64,000 nt of DNA from Maridesulfovibrio sp. (GTDB taxonomy: Bacteria > Desulfobacterota > Desulfovibrionia > Desulfovibrionales > Desulfovibrionaceae). Both the position numbers and the translations under genes were made by a program. Every line of letters starts with the position of its first letter. The first letter of the stretch is position 1. Positions 54,743 to 64,000 of this stretch are shown piece by piece. The stretch spans positions 2,215,501 to 2,279,500 of the forward strand of contig NZ_OY763930.1 in NCBI RefSeq assembly GCF_963667685.1. The letters run 5' to 3'. Below the pieces are notes generated by a model. The model did not search any database, had not been told where the DNA came from, and saw only the letters and a program-made list of their open reading frames with translations.

Positions 54743-57175
54743 TTATTGCATAGTGGAGCGCTTGGATAAATTTTCGTACATAGTCCAGGTTTTAAGAAAT
54801 TCTGCGTCAAAGGAACGTTTTTCAGTATAGGTGCGGGCACTTTTTTTCATGTACTGTAGCAGCTCCGGGTGGTCGGCAAGACGAACGATGGCCCGGGAAA
54901 GGGCATCCGCATTTCCAGCCTCAACAATCAGCCCGGTTGTGTCTTCTATCAGGTTTTCGCAAGGACCACCGCAATCGGTGACAATTACCGGCAGACCTGA
55001 CGCCTGTGCCTCCAGAACCACGTTCCCGAAGGTGTCCGTTGCTGAGGGAAAGACGAACACATCAGAACTGGCGTAGCATGTTGAAAGCTCTTCGCCACTA
55101 AGATATCCGGTGAAGGTTACCGGACATCCTTCCAGCCTTTTTTTCATTTCTTCCAGATAAGGACCGTCGCCGACGACGACCAGATGCAGTTCAGTGCGCA
55201 TGGCGGACACTGTTTTAAAAGCACTGGTCAGGACATCTAGATTTTTTTCTCGGGAAACACGTCCTACATAGAGCAGTTTAACGGATTCCTTGACTTTGAA
55301 ACGTCCGTTGTAAAAACCGTTGCGTTTATCCGGGGTGAAACGGTTGATGTCTACGCCGCGCGGATAGACCTTGATTTTGTATGGCTTAACGCCTTTTTGG
55401 GTTAGCTCATCGCCGGTTGCTTCAGAAGGAACAAATACTGTGTCCATTTGATTGTAGAACCAGATCATAAATTTCCAGGCCATGTCTTCCAGACCGGTAT
55501 CTTCAGTAAAAGCTCGTACATACTGAGGAAAAGCGGTGTGGTAGGTTCCATGTACCGGAAGCTTGAGCAATTTTGCTACGGCCAGTCCTGCGAGTCCCAC
55601 AGGACCGGGAGTTGCCAGATGGAGCAGGGTATAGTTGTTTTCAAGACAATGTGCCAGCAGTCGCAGGAAGGGTGGATATTTAAAAGACAGTTCCGGGTAT
55701 TCCGGCAGCTCGAATTCTCCGGCAGGTCTGAAGTTGACAACCTGATCACTTGTCCCTTCGGGGCCGCATGTGATCACTGTCAGCTTTTTGTCGTGTTTTC
55801 GGGCGACATCCAATTGATGTTGTAGAGTAAGGGCAACGCCGTTGACATCACTAAATGTGTCAGTAAAGTGGGCTATTTTGGTTTCCCCTTCCTGAGGATT
55901 TGCATGACCAAAAGTGTTCAGGCAGGTACAAGCAAATTCGCGTTCACTGGCAAAAAGGCCATAGGATACAAAATAAGGTGCAAGCAGGGTGTAAAGAGAA
56001 CCGGCTGCGCCGATAGTATGAAATACATCGAAGAGGTTTGCGCCCAAAGCACTGTTGATGATTTTATCACCTAGACCGGAAAGTACTTTATCGGTGGCAT
56101 TACCGACAAATCTAAACCACTCATCCTCCAACTCTTCAGGGCTGTATCTGAATCCGCAACTGATATTGCGTGCGCGCTCGTCCTTTTCAACAATACGGTT
56201 GGCTTCGCGCAGGAGGGCAGCCTGTACGGAATCAGAACTATTAAAATATTTCTTTGAACGTTGCCGGTAGATAAAATTCTGGAGTTTATCAAGAATTGAG
56301 GGACTTTCCTTGTCGCCGGGATCAAGAACGTTATCTATGTATCTGAAGCATTCCACAGAGCGCTTAAGTTTTGTGCAGTCAAAATGGCTCTTGTAAAACT
56401 GGTAGGCGATTCCATACAGGTTATGTGCCATGGTATGCGGGGTGGCGGCCTTACCTTGAACTATTGTCCGTCCTTCGCTGACTGCCTTGAGCATTTCTTG
56501 CGGAGTTGATGCGTTTACAACTTCGGTAAAAACCCGGGCGATATTAATACCGGAATGGTCGTCAGAGCCACCGGTAAGCCCCTTAATCCAAGGGGTGGAC
56601 CCGTACGGTTCAATGCCATGCTTATTGGCGAGCTCGTCTATTTTTTCAGGAGTCAGGCCGTCTACGATTGTCCGCAGGGCTGAGTTCTGCATTTCATCAC
56701 GGGTTCCGTTTTGCTCAAGAATGTTGAAGAGAAGCAGCGCCTGTTCAAAATGTTCCGGGGTGAGTCTTTCATTCACGGCAAAAAGAGGATGCGCCAGTAC
56801 GTGGATAATGCCTTGTTCGCGAAGGTAGGGGACCAAGTCAAAAACATTATCTCTTATTTTCTGAAACTCGCGATGATGTTCCTCGGTAATATCATAGGCC
56901 AGTACATGCAGTTTACAGCCGTCTTCCGGGAAATAAGTGGTGATCTCTTCACTTATAAAAGTGTTATCGAGGTGAGCAATTTCGAGACTGCCTTGAATTG
57001 TGTTGTGATCAGTGATTGTGACCATGTTCATGGACCTGGCCAGAGCGCGGTCATAAATTTTCAACGGTTCGGTAAAGCTTTCCGGGCAGCCCAGCTTTTG
57101 CAGAATCCACTGGGACGGGCGGGTTGAATATTTAGAGTGTACATGCAGGTCCACCCTCACATTAGAACCTTCCAT
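54743..57175 (-). CDS. PHP-domain phosphoesterase fused to a GT4 glycosyltransferase
   Basis: This is an 810-residue fusion after a clear AGGAGG site. The N-terminal PHP domain (about 1-265) has the metal-binding motifs VDLHVHSKYSTRP (about 8-20), TITDHNTIQG, HVLAHPLF and GGSDDHSGINIA (about 203-214). A helical linker follows. From about 430 on it is a GT-B glycosyltransferase of family 4: THGTYHTAFPQYV-like acceptor region (GTYHTAFPQYV), VYPRGVDINRFTPDKR, LYVGRVSREKNLDVL and FPSATDTFGNVVLEAQASGL, where the EX7E motif reads DX7E. The last motif resembles mannosyltransferases of the MgtA type. Coupling of a phosphoesterase to a sugar transferase suggests lipid- or polyol-phosphate glycosylation, which is an inference. 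Confidence 0.88.
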   Translation of the reverse strand: MEGSNVRVDLHVHSKYSTRPSQWILQKLGCPESFTEPLKIYDRALARSMNMVTITDHNTIQGSLEIAHLDNTFISEEITTYFPEDGCKLHVLAYDITEEHHREFQKIRDNVFDLVPYLREQGIIHVLAHPLFAVNERLTPEHFEQALLLFNILEQNGTRDEMQNSALRTIVDGLTPEKIDELANKHGIEPYGSTPWIKGLTGGSDDHSGINIARVFTEVVNASTPQEMLKAVSEGRTIVQGKAATPHTMAHNLYGIAYQFYKSHFDCTKLKRSVECFRYIDNVLDPGDKESPSILDKLQNFIYRQRSKKYFNSSDSVQAALLREANRIVEKDERARNISCGFRYSPEELEDEWFRFVGNATDKVLSGLGDKIINSALGANLFDVFHTIGAAGSLYTLLAPYFVSYGLFASEREFACTCLNTFGHANPQEGETKIAHFTDTFSDVNGVALTLQHQLDVARKHDKKLTVITCGPEGTSDQVVNFRPAGEFELPEYPELSFKYPPFLRLLAHCLENNYTLLHLATPGPVGLAGLAVAKLLKLPVHGTYHTAFPQYVRAFTEDTGLEDMAWKFMIWFYNQMDTVFVPSEATGDELTQKGVKPYKIKVYPRGVDINRFTPDKRNGFYNGRFKVKESVKLLYVGRVSREKNLDVLTSAFKTVSAMRTELHLVVVGDGPYLEEMKKRLEGCPVTFTGYLSGEELSTCYASSDVFVFPSATDTFGNVVLEAQASGLPVIVTDCGGPCENLIEDTTGLIVEAGNADALSRAIVRLADHPELLQYMKKSARTYTEKRSFDAEFLKTWTMYENLSKRSTMQ

Positions 57176-57378
57176 GGCAAAATCCTCCTGAAATATACGT
57201 CTTGGCTGTAAATGACGTATGATTATATTTTGCTTATTTAAATAAGGACAGGAGGCCGTAACAGTCCCACGGTTCGGTTACGGTTTAGAGTTTTTTCAGA
57301 GAACAAAAACAGGCGTGATTTTTTACCGGATGCGGGTTTCCACTGTCTCGAACACAGGTGTGCTAATTTCAAAAAGAA

Positions 57379-57408
57379 AGGCCGCGTCCCTTTGGGGAAC
57401 GCGGCCTT
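57379..57408 (-). terminator. Terminator of the purSL operon
   Basis: AAGGCCGCGTTCCC, a short loop and GGGACGCGGCC on the minus strand, followed by TTTCTTTTTG. Confidence 0.9.
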
Positions 57409-57428
57409 GAGCGTGTATTATCGATCTG

Positions 57429-60407
57429 CTACCAGTTCAAGGTTTCCTTGAATGCTATGGCGAGGTCTTCAACCTTGCTGCGGACAATACCTTCGGAACC
57501 TTCCATGAGTCCGAATGAGTTGCCGCCAACGGTCATACCGATGCGTTTGCAAATCTGTCCTGCGAAGAGTTCTTCGAATTTACCAGCATTCTCAGGTGCT
57601 ACAGTTACAGCAAAACGGGATGCTGACTCACTGTAGAGCACGGAAAGGGTGGACATGCCATACTCAGTGGGTACAGAACGCAGATCCACTTCACAACCGA
57701 CGCGTCCACCGAGGGACATTTCAGCAAGTGCAACGCCCAGACCGCCGTCAGAAAGGTCATGACATGAAGTCACCAGTCTTTGACGCATGGCCTGATTGAG
57801 GGTCATATAGCGTGTCTTTGCGGTGAGAGCTTCCACATGGGGGACTTTGTCGTGGATAAAGTCGAGCTGGGAAGCAATCTCGGAACCGCCCATTTCGTCG
57901 CGGGTCATACCGAGCACGTAAATGAATTCGCCGGGTTTCTTGAAGTCGGAGGTTACACACATGTTGATGTCCGGCACGATTCCGACAGCGGAGAAGAGTA
58001 CGGTCGGCGGGATGGAGATTTTTACTCCGCCGCCTTTGTAGTCGTTCTTCATGGAGTCCTTACCGGAAATGCAGGGTACTCCGAAGGCGCGGCAGAAGTG
58101 CGACAGAGCCTGGTTGGCACGAACAAGCTGTGCCAGCTTGTAATGTCCGTCAGGTGTTGATTCGGACTGAACCGGATCACACCAGCAGAAGTTGTCGATA
58201 CCGGCCATGTGAGTGATATCGCCACCGACAGCAACAGCGTTACGGATGGCTTCGTCAACTGCGTTAGCCATCATCCAGTAAGTATCGAGATCGGAGAATT
58301 TGGGGCAGATACCGTGGGATACGACCAGACCTTTGTCATCATCAAAGTCAGGACGGAGTACGCCGGCATCGGCCGGTCCGTCTTCCTTTTCACCAACCAG
58401 AGGTTTTACCACACTGCGGCCCTGAACTTCATGGTCGTACTGACGGATAACATATTCCTTGCTGCAAATGTTCAGACGGCCGAGCATATCTTTGAGCAGA
58501 GTTGTGTGGTCTGCGACTTCAGGCTCACCGGTGAACTCGATCCTGGGACGTTCCCAGACAGCTTTGAGTTTCATCTGAGGCACCCCGTCATGCAGGAAGT
58601 CCATGCGCAGGCAGGCAACTGGCTTTTCGCCGTAGCGGATGTTGTAGAGGCCGCTGTCGGTGTAAGTACCGAGGGCTGTAGCTTCTACGTCCATTTCATC
58701 TGCAAGTGCCATAAACTCGTCAAGTTTCTCGGGCGGAACAGCAAGGGTCATGCGTTCCTGTGCTTCGGAAACGAGGATTTCCCAAGGCTTAAGACCGTCA
58801 TATTTGAGCGGAGCCTTAGCGAGATCGAGATCACAACCGCCGCTGTCTTCAGCCATTTCACCTACGGAAGAGGAGAGTCCTCCCGCACCGTTGTCGGTGA
58901 TGGCGTTGTACAGACCGAGATCACGGGCGCGCATCAGGCAGTCGTACATTTTACGTTGGGTGATGGGGTCGCCGATCTGAACTGCGGTTGCCGGGGAACC
59001 TTCATGAAGTTCTTCGGAAGAAAAAGTCGCACCGTGGATTCCGTCTTTACCGATACGGCCACCGGTCATGACGATGATGTCACCGGGCATGGCTTTCTTT
59101 TCGTGGCTGGGGCGTCCTGCTGATTCAATAGGCATTGTTCCGACTGTTCCGCAGTAAACCAGAGGTTTACCGAGGTATCTTTCGTCAAAAACAATGGAAC
59201 CGTTTACAGTGGGGATACCTGATTTGTTACCACCATGTTCGACACCCTCGCGAACACCTTCGAAAACGCGGCGCGGATGCAGCAGACGCGGGGGCAACTC
59301 GCCTTCATGGAAGGGGGAAGCGAAACAGAATACATCAGTGTTGCAAAGCAGGTTTGCTCCCAGTCCTGTACCCATTGGGTCACGGTTAACGCCTACAATA
59401 CCGGTCAGCGCTCCACCATAAGGGTCGAGGGCGGAAGGGCTGTTGTGTGTTTCCATTTTTACGCAGACATTGAGTTTGTCATTGAACTTAATGACACCGG
59501 CGTTATCTTTGAACACGGAGAGACAGAAATCATCGTCGCCCTTTTCAGCGCGGATTTCTTTGGTAGTGTTCATGATGTAGCTTTTGTAGAGGCTGTCTAC
59601 TGTGGAGGAAACACCGGTTTCCTTGTTTTCATATTCTATTTTGGAGCTGAAAATTTTGTGCTTGCAGTGCTCGGACCATGTCTGGGCCAGTGCTTCAAGT
59701 TCAGCATCTGTAGGCTGGGCGGTGAGACCCATTTCTTCGCGCTGTTTAACAACTTCAGGATCAGCATAGTAATCGCGGATACAATGGAATTCTTCAAGGC
59801 TAAGCGCCAGAGTATTCTCACGGCTGAAGGCCATCATTTCATCATCAGACATTGCTGCGAGATCAATGATAACAACTTCGTCGCTTGCTTTGCCGGTAAC
59901 CCGTGCTGCCTTGGCTTCGAAACCGGGGGATTTGACCCACTCATCAGCGGAACGGATTTCGTAACGCTGGATGAGTTCGTTTGCCAGCAGATCTTTTGCA
60001 ATGTGGTTTACCTGCTCCAGACCAAGGTCTTTGGCAAACAGGTACTGAGTGGAAGTGTATACTTTGACAGCTTCCGCATTAGCGGATTCAGTAACAAGAA
60101 TCACTGATTCCTTAGCGGTGCGGCCTTCGTTATCTGTAACTCCGGGACGAAAGCCCACTTCAAGGTTCCAAGCGAAATCCTTGGCCAGAGGCTCAAGGGA
60201 AGGTGTGTGCAGAACCGGGTCGTGTAAGACGCCCAACTCGAGAACCTTCTCTATTTCGTCTTTTTCAAGACCTTCTACAGTATATACTTTGATGGTATGG
60301 ACTTCCCCGGCATCAATACCGAGTTCTTCCTTAATTTTATTGGAAACTTTGTGACCGTGAACATCACGGACGTGGCCTTTAAGTGCGACCTCGACACGCC
60401 AGAGCAT
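57429..60407 (-). CDS. purL: Phosphoribosylformylglycinamidine synthase, PurS-PurL fusion
   Basis: This is a 992-residue purine-pathway enzyme turning FGAR into FGAM with ATP and ammonia. The first about 80 residues (LWRVEVALKGHVRDVHGHKV) are a PurS-like module; the rest is PurL, with EALAQTWSEHCKHKIFSSKI (about 234-253), KMETHNSPSALDPYGGALTG (about 318-337), GDIIVMTGGRIGKDGIHGAT and CHDLSDGGLGVALAEMSLGG (about 894-913). The glutaminase domain of the 1300-residue Gammaproteobacterial form is absent, so a separate PurQ is needed, which is not in the window. AGGAGATAGCC precedes the ATG. It lies 32 bases after the diguanylate cyclase gene. Confidence 0.93.
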   Translation of the reverse strand: MLWRVEVALKGHVRDVHGHKVSNKIKEELGIDAGEVHTIKVYTVEGLEKDEIEKVLELGVLHDPVLHTPSLEPLAKDFAWNLEVGFRPGVTDNEGRTAKESVILVTESANAEAVKVYTSTQYLFAKDLGLEQVNHIAKDLLANELIQRYEIRSADEWVKSPGFEAKAARVTGKASDEVVIIDLAAMSDDEMMAFSRENTLALSLEEFHCIRDYYADPEVVKQREEMGLTAQPTDAELEALAQTWSEHCKHKIFSSKIEYENKETGVSSTVDSLYKSYIMNTTKEIRAEKGDDDFCLSVFKDNAGVIKFNDKLNVCVKMETHNSPSALDPYGGALTGIVGVNRDPMGTGLGANLLCNTDVFCFASPFHEGELPPRLLHPRRVFEGVREGVEHGGNKSGIPTVNGSIVFDERYLGKPLVYCGTVGTMPIESAGRPSHEKKAMPGDIIVMTGGRIGKDGIHGATFSSEELHEGSPATAVQIGDPITQRKMYDCLMRARDLGLYNAITDNGAGGLSSSVGEMAEDSGGCDLDLAKAPLKYDGLKPWEILVSEAQERMTLAVPPEKLDEFMALADEMDVEATALGTYTDSGLYNIRYGEKPVACLRMDFLHDGVPQMKLKAVWERPRIEFTGEPEVADHTTLLKDMLGRLNICSKEYVIRQYDHEVQGRSVVKPLVGEKEDGPADAGVLRPDFDDDKGLVVSHGICPKFSDLDTYWMMANAVDEAIRNAVAVGGDITHMAGIDNFCWCDPVQSESTPDGHYKLAQLVRANQALSHFCRAFGVPCISGKDSMKNDYKGGGVKISIPPTVLFSAVGIVPDINMCVTSDFKKPGEFIYVLGMTRDEMGGSEIASQLDFIHDKVPHVEALTAKTRYMTLNQAMRQRLVTSCHDLSDGGLGVALAEMSLGGRVGCEVDLRSVPTEYGMSTLSVLYSESASRFAVTVAPENAGKFEELFAGQICKRIGMTVGGNSFGLMEGSEGIVRSKVEDLAIAFKETLNW

Positions 60408-60439
60408 GGCTATCTCCTCTTAATGATTAAAGTCCGGAT

Positions 60440-62008
60440 CTATTTAGCCCAGACCAGTACATTTCCGCCTAAATCCTTGGCCTCATAGGTCGCCTTGTCT
60501 GCGCGGCTCAACATGCTTGTGGAAGTGTCGCCTTCCTTGAGCACGGTAAGTCCACCGCTGATGGTGACCTTGCCTGAAAATTTTTTTTCCACCCGGAGTC
60601 TTATCCTGTTGCCTATTTTTTCAAGAGCCTCGGGCCGGACTTCAGTAACAATAACTCCGAATTCATCTCCCCCGTACCGGCACGGAAAATCCATCCCGGA
60701 TCTGAGTTCATTACGCAGGATTTCGCCCACGGCTTTTAAAACTTCGTCACCAACCTGATGCCCTTCATTATCGTTGACTGCCTTGAAACCGTCCAGATCA
60801 AAGAAAAGCAGTCCAACCGGGCGGCCGGTTCGTATACTGCGCTTGATTTCCCGAACCATTAAGGAATTGAACTGGGTATGGTTATAAAGATCAGTCAAGC
60901 CGTCAAAGACTGCCTGTCGCTTGAGTTTTTCCTCAAGCCTGCGGATGGCAGTCAGGTCCCGGGCTACAATGAGACTCTTTTCTCCCGGTCCGGCCAGTTT
61001 GCTGATTCCGAACTCAAACGGACGACCGCTTGTTTCTGTCCTTTTCAGCAGAACTTCCACAATTGTTTTTTTCTTCTCGAACAATTCCGGCCCCCAACGT
61101 CCTGTGAAAGTATCACTGGGGGTTGCTATATCAAAGATATTGCGTCCTAGAAAAATTTTGGAAAAACGTGAAGATGCATAGTGAATGTTACCACGCTTAT
61201 CCACAGTCAGAACCACATCACGCATGGAGTCAACCAGCCCTTCCAGAAAATCCCGCTGTTTGAGGGCCTGAATTTGGCTTTCGGATATTTCGCGGATATC
61301 CTCCATGATCAGAGTCACCAACTCTTCTTCATCGCGCTCCTGCTTATAAGCAGAAACATAGAGGCATGCATCGCGCGGAACGCCTCCTGTTCTCAGACTG
61401 GCGCAGATTATTTTGCTGAAAGATTTCTTTGAATCGTCTTCTAGAAATTCATCCCAGCTGTTGCCGATGCTGGACCCGAGTCCTATTTTGAACAGTTCGC
61501 TGAATTGTTTGGCACCGGAGATAGTTGCTCCGCCCAGAAGCCTTGACATCTCTTCATTCATATCAATTATATCACCCTGTGAATCCAGGCTGGCTATACC
61601 CAGGGGCAGCGATTCAAGGGTTTCCGCACGGCCTTCAACAAGGTGCTGTTTTGCATAATAATGCTCATAAGCCTGACCGATAAAGCGGAAATAAAGGTTC
61701 AAACTGTCACGGTCTTCAGTTCGCATTTTTTGTTCATCAAAACGGAAATTACCGAAATGAATGTCTCGGCTGATAATGTCGTCGCCTTTGCTTCGCCTTT
61801 GCCAAGGGATTTTATCCGCAGGGCAATTAGTGGCTACCAGTTCCAGATTTTCACCTTTGTTCACCCGGTATAGTTTGTACTTATCGGTATGCGGTGATTT
61901 GAGAGTCAGCTCCCAGCTTGTGAGGTCCCAATTGAGCTTGAGGTGTCTGCCGATGGTTCTGGCTATTGAATCCATCCCGCCCTCAGCGCTGAGCAGTTCG
62001 AGACTCAT
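60440..62008 (-). CDS. Diguanylate cyclase with PAS domains
   Basis: This is a 522-residue cytosolic protein making c-di-GMP. An N-terminal region (1-130) of unknown fold is followed by PAS at about 140-250 (SLPLGIASLDSQGDIIDMNE) and a second PAS at about 250-355 (LEGLVDSMRDVVLTVDKRGN). The GGDEF domain (about 365-522) has FDGLTDLYNHTQFN, FFDLDGFKAVND and an intact active site CRYGGDEFGV. The inhibitory I-site, RxxD five residues before GGDEF, reads SGMD, so product feedback at that site is probably lost. The ATG overlaps the stop of the HDOD gene (ATGA), so they are translationally coupled. Confidence 0.92.
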   Translation of the reverse strand: MSLELLSAEGGMDSIARTIGRHLKLNWDLTSWELTLKSPHTDKYKLYRVNKGENLELVATNCPADKIPWQRRSKGDDIISRDIHFGNFRFDEQKMRTEDRDSLNLYFRFIGQAYEHYYAKQHLVEGRAETLESLPLGIASLDSQGDIIDMNEEMSRLLGGATISGAKQFSELFKIGLGSSIGNSWDEFLEDDSKKSFSKIICASLRTGGVPRDACLYVSAYKQERDEEELVTLIMEDIREISESQIQALKQRDFLEGLVDSMRDVVLTVDKRGNIHYASSRFSKIFLGRNIFDIATPSDTFTGRWGPELFEKKKTIVEVLLKRTETSGRPFEFGISKLAGPGEKSLIVARDLTAIRRLEEKLKRQAVFDGLTDLYNHTQFNSLMVREIKRSIRTGRPVGLLFFDLDGFKAVNDNEGHQVGDEVLKAVGEILRNELRSGMDFPCRYGGDEFGVIVTEVRPEALEKIGNRIRLRVEKKFSGKVTISGGLTVLKEGDTSTSMLSRADKATYEAKDLGGNVLVWAK

Positions 62009-62925
62009 GAAATAGCACGATTGCAGGCTGCGAATGGAATGATTGTAAAAATGAGTGTCGGCTTCCCTTCTGACATGCCGAGAATGTTAAGCATGGATTG
62101 GAATTTAGTCCTGCAAACCTCCCTGAACTGTTCAATTACATCCTCATCCATATCGAGGGCTCTCTGTAGCTGAACTTCAAATTGAAGGACATTGAAAGGG
62201 CTCTTTTTATTACCAAGCTCCATTTCCGCCCATTTGGTAGCCAGTATCAGGGCCTTTGTGGGCGCATCAGCGGAATCTATGTCTTCGAGTTCATGATGGT
62301 GTTGCAATGAAGGACATTCAATTGTGTTCATTTTCCAGCGGGTCAGCAGTAGCTGACTGAGTGCCCCGTGATTCATCCCCCAAGTGCTGTTTTCATCTTC
62401 AGATTGTGAGTGGTAAGAGCCTGTTATAAGCTTTTTAGATATATTCTCCGGCAGTTCTTCGGGGGCTGCACAGCGTAGGAAGAACAGTGAAATATCCTTA
62501 AGCAGGCAACACAGGTAGACTTTATCCGCCTGTTCCGGGCAGATGCGGGAGGCGATCAGCTGTGCTGAAATCGCGCCCCAGACTGTCAGCATCCAGTCGT
62601 TGAAGACTTTGTAATCATCAGTATTCAGGTTTGCGCAGATATGCTTCTGGTAAGTTACCGTGACTGCAAGATTGAGCAGTTCACGTGTTCCCAGGACCAC
62701 TGCGGCCCTTTTAAAGTCTGATATTTCTTGTGAAAGGCCGTAGAACGGGGAGTTGACCAGATTTAAAATGGTTGTGGAAAGAGCCGGGTCCATGCTGATT
62801 ATTTTACCGAGCACGGCAAAGTCAGGTTCAGACTTGCTGGCCTCTTCCATAAGCTGAAGCATTACCGGAGGAAAGCTGAGTTTCATCATCAAGCGTGGTG
62901 ATTCGAGTATCTCATCCAGACTCAT
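62005..62925 (-). CDS. HDOD domain protein
   Basis: This is a 306-residue signalling protein. The HDOD domain spans about 10-210: LSFPPVMLQLMEEASKSE, ISMDPALSTTILNLVNSPFY (about 43-62) and FKRAAVVLGTRELLNLAVTV match the family, which resembles HD hydrolases without the full metal site. HDOD proteins often act with c-di-GMP enzymes or chemotaxis systems; here it overlaps a diguanylate cyclase gene by four bases. The last 16 residues (FTIIPFAACNRAIS) are short and hydrophobic. GAGGAG precedes the ATG. Confidence 0.9.
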   Translation of the reverse strand: MSLDEILESPRLMMKLSFPPVMLQLMEEASKSEPDFAVLGKIISMDPALSTTILNLVNSPFYGLSQEISDFKRAAVVLGTRELLNLAVTVTYQKHICANLNTDDYKVFNDWMLTVWGAISAQLIASRICPEQADKVYLCCLLKDISLFFLRCAAPEELPENISKKLITGSYHSQSEDENSTWGMNHGALSQLLLTRWKMNTIECPSLQHHHELEDIDSADAPTKALILATKWAEMELGNKKSPFNVLQFEVQLQRALDMDEDVIEQFREVCRTKFQSMLNILGMSEGKPTLIFTIIPFAACNRAIS

Positions 62926-62953
62926 AGCTGCAGCTCCTCTATTAAAATCCCAT

Positions 62954-63922
62954 CTATTTTTTTCTGGTCAGCACAAAGTCAGCAGCCTGCTTGAGTACCT
63001 GCTTTTCTGCGCTTTCAGGCATGGGGACCAGGCAAGCCTTCGCTTTTTCCACATACTCAGCGGCGTAGCCTCTTGTTTTTGACCCCAGACCATGCTTTCT
63101 TATTTCGGCAAGCACTTTATCGCGCTTATCGTCAGACATCGTATGGTTTTTGATCTGGGCAAGCAGCAGCTCTGCTTCTTTATCTTGTAACATTTCAAGA
63201 TAAAGAATCAACGGTAAAGTAATTTTACCTTCTTTGAGGTCACCGCCTTCAGGTTTGCCTGTATCATCGGATGGAGATTCGTAGTCAAGTGCATCGTCGA
63301 CAAGCTGGAAAGCTATTCCCATGTTCAGGCCGAAGTTGCCGACAGCGTCTTCCATGGTCCGATCATCAGAAGCGAGGATGGCGCCGAGTCTGCATGAAGT
63401 TTCAATCAAGCGGGCAGTTTTGCCGATGATGATCTCCATATAGGTATTGCGGTCCATCAGGGGTTCGGAAATATGGGCAATCTCAAGGATTTCGCCTTCG
63501 ACTGTGGACATAATACCGGACGCGAGTACGGAACTGATGCGCGGTTTGCCGTAGTCGGCACCGATTTTGTTGGCGAGAGCCAGTAGCACGTCCCCGGCCA
63601 GAATTGTTTCAGTAGTCCCGAAAACAAGATGCGAAGCTTCAACACCACGGCGCAGGTCTGCATCATCTAAAATATCATCATGCAGAAGGGTGGCGGCGTG
63701 GAGAAGCTCCAGAGAACCGGCAAGGGGGTAGATATCATCCTTTGCATAGCCCAGGCCGCGGGCGGAAAGAATAGTTAGAACAGGGCGAATCCTCTTGCCC
63801 GGAGCAAGAAGGACGTGCCGTGCCACATCTTTGACCAAACCCTCAAGTTTTGCGGTTTCCTGATCCAGAAAACCGTTTATGAGAGGCAATTCATTTTTAA
63901 AGTAGGCTAATAACTCAATCAT
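62954..63922 (-). CDS. Long-chain polyprenyl diphosphate synthase
   Basis: This is a 322-residue trans-prenyltransferase. First aspartate motif LLHDDILDDADLRRGVEASH (about 77-96), second FQLVDDALDYESPSDDTGKP (about 207-226), and GKRIRPVLTILSARGL (about 43-58) for IPP binding. The residues before the first motif (HAATLLHDD) are small, which permits long products such as C35-C45 for menaquinone side chains. It belongs with the menaquinone-linked SdhCAB chain. It is the first gene of the run with the HDOD, diguanylate cyclase and purL genes. The ribosome site is weak. Confidence 0.92.
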   Translation of the reverse strand: MIELLAYFKNELPLINGFLDQETAKLEGLVKDVARHVLLAPGKRIRPVLTILSARGLGYAKDDIYPLAGSLELLHAATLLHDDILDDADLRRGVEASHLVFGTTETILAGDVLLALANKIGADYGKPRISSVLASGIMSTVEGEILEIAHISEPLMDRNTYMEIIIGKTARLIETSCRLGAILASDDRTMEDAVGNFGLNMGIAFQLVDDALDYESPSDDTGKPEGGDLKEGKITLPLILYLEMLQDKEAELLLAQIKNHTMSDDKRDKVLAEIRKHGLGSKTRGYAAEYVEKAKACLVPMPESAEKQVLKQAADFVLTRKK

Positions 63923-64000
63923 CCGCGTATGAATTATCCCGGTTGCGAGAGAACAAGAACAGTTTTGGAAAGTTATTTTACTAGAGTTGAGCAGATCCGT

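Overview
The window is a stretch of bacterial chromosome at roughly 45-50% G+C. The gene set points to a strictly anaerobic, probably marine sulfate reducer of the Desulfovibrionaceae (Desulfovibrio/Maridesulfovibrio type). The clues are a single-chain pyruvate:ferredoxin oxidoreductase of about 1170 residues, a Wolinella-type SdhCAB, a two-subunit class I fumarase, a Na+-pumping oxaloacetate decarboxylase, a fused PurSL and a PHP-glycosyltransferase fusion. The organism call is an inference from gene content and style; no sulfate-reduction marker (dsr, apr, sat) lies in the window. No phage, insertion sequence or CRISPR array was seen. Most of the window is conserved core genome with compact operons.

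Layout. 1-7 kb: an alpha-2-macroglobulin-like gene running off the left edge, a short NAD-binding protein and an orphan Cache/PAS histidine kinase. 7.0-7.5 kb: two identical tRNA-Arg(ACG) genes in tandem, each with its own promoter and intrinsic terminator. 7.6-10.3 kb: a TetR regulator overlapping a gene that fuses a major-facilitator transporter to a periplasmic-type flavin transferase (ApbE); this is the most unusual protein in the window. 11.4-25.5 kb: a carbon-flow island in one orientation (sdhCAB, fumarase alpha and beta, malic enzyme, an SLC13-type dicarboxylate:Na+ symporter, pta, pyruvate:ferredoxin oxidoreductase), able to take C4 acids to pyruvate, acetyl-CoA and acetyl-phosphate. 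25.7-27.4 kb: a CysH-like protein lacking the catalytic cysteine and a divergent uracil-DNA glycosylase, separated by a palindromic intergenic element. 27.5-35.9 kb: ispG-proS-xseA-lytM peptidase-xseB-ispA-dxs, mostly isoprenoid synthesis.

36-47.4 kb: an unknown protein, an acyl-CoA ligase with a promoter and a structured leader, two lipoproteins, CheV, GpsA, an LpdD-like protein, groESL divergent from a HU gene, a MATE exporter and a solitary CbiM. 47.4-49.1 kb: AT-rich DNA with three small genes or candidates, two of them very likely real. 49.1-54.5 kb: oadA-oadG-oadB and a divergent PEP carboxykinase, which with the earlier island give malate/pyruvate/oxaloacetate/PEP interconversion coupled to a sodium gradient. 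54.7-64 kb, all minus strand: the PHP-glycosyltransferase, then a probable operon (in transcription order) of polyprenyl diphosphate synthase, HDOD protein, diguanylate cyclase and purSL.

Start codons were moved inward from the longest reading frame wherever a ribosome-binding site or signal peptide supported it. All promoter, operator and RNA-structure calls were made by eye.
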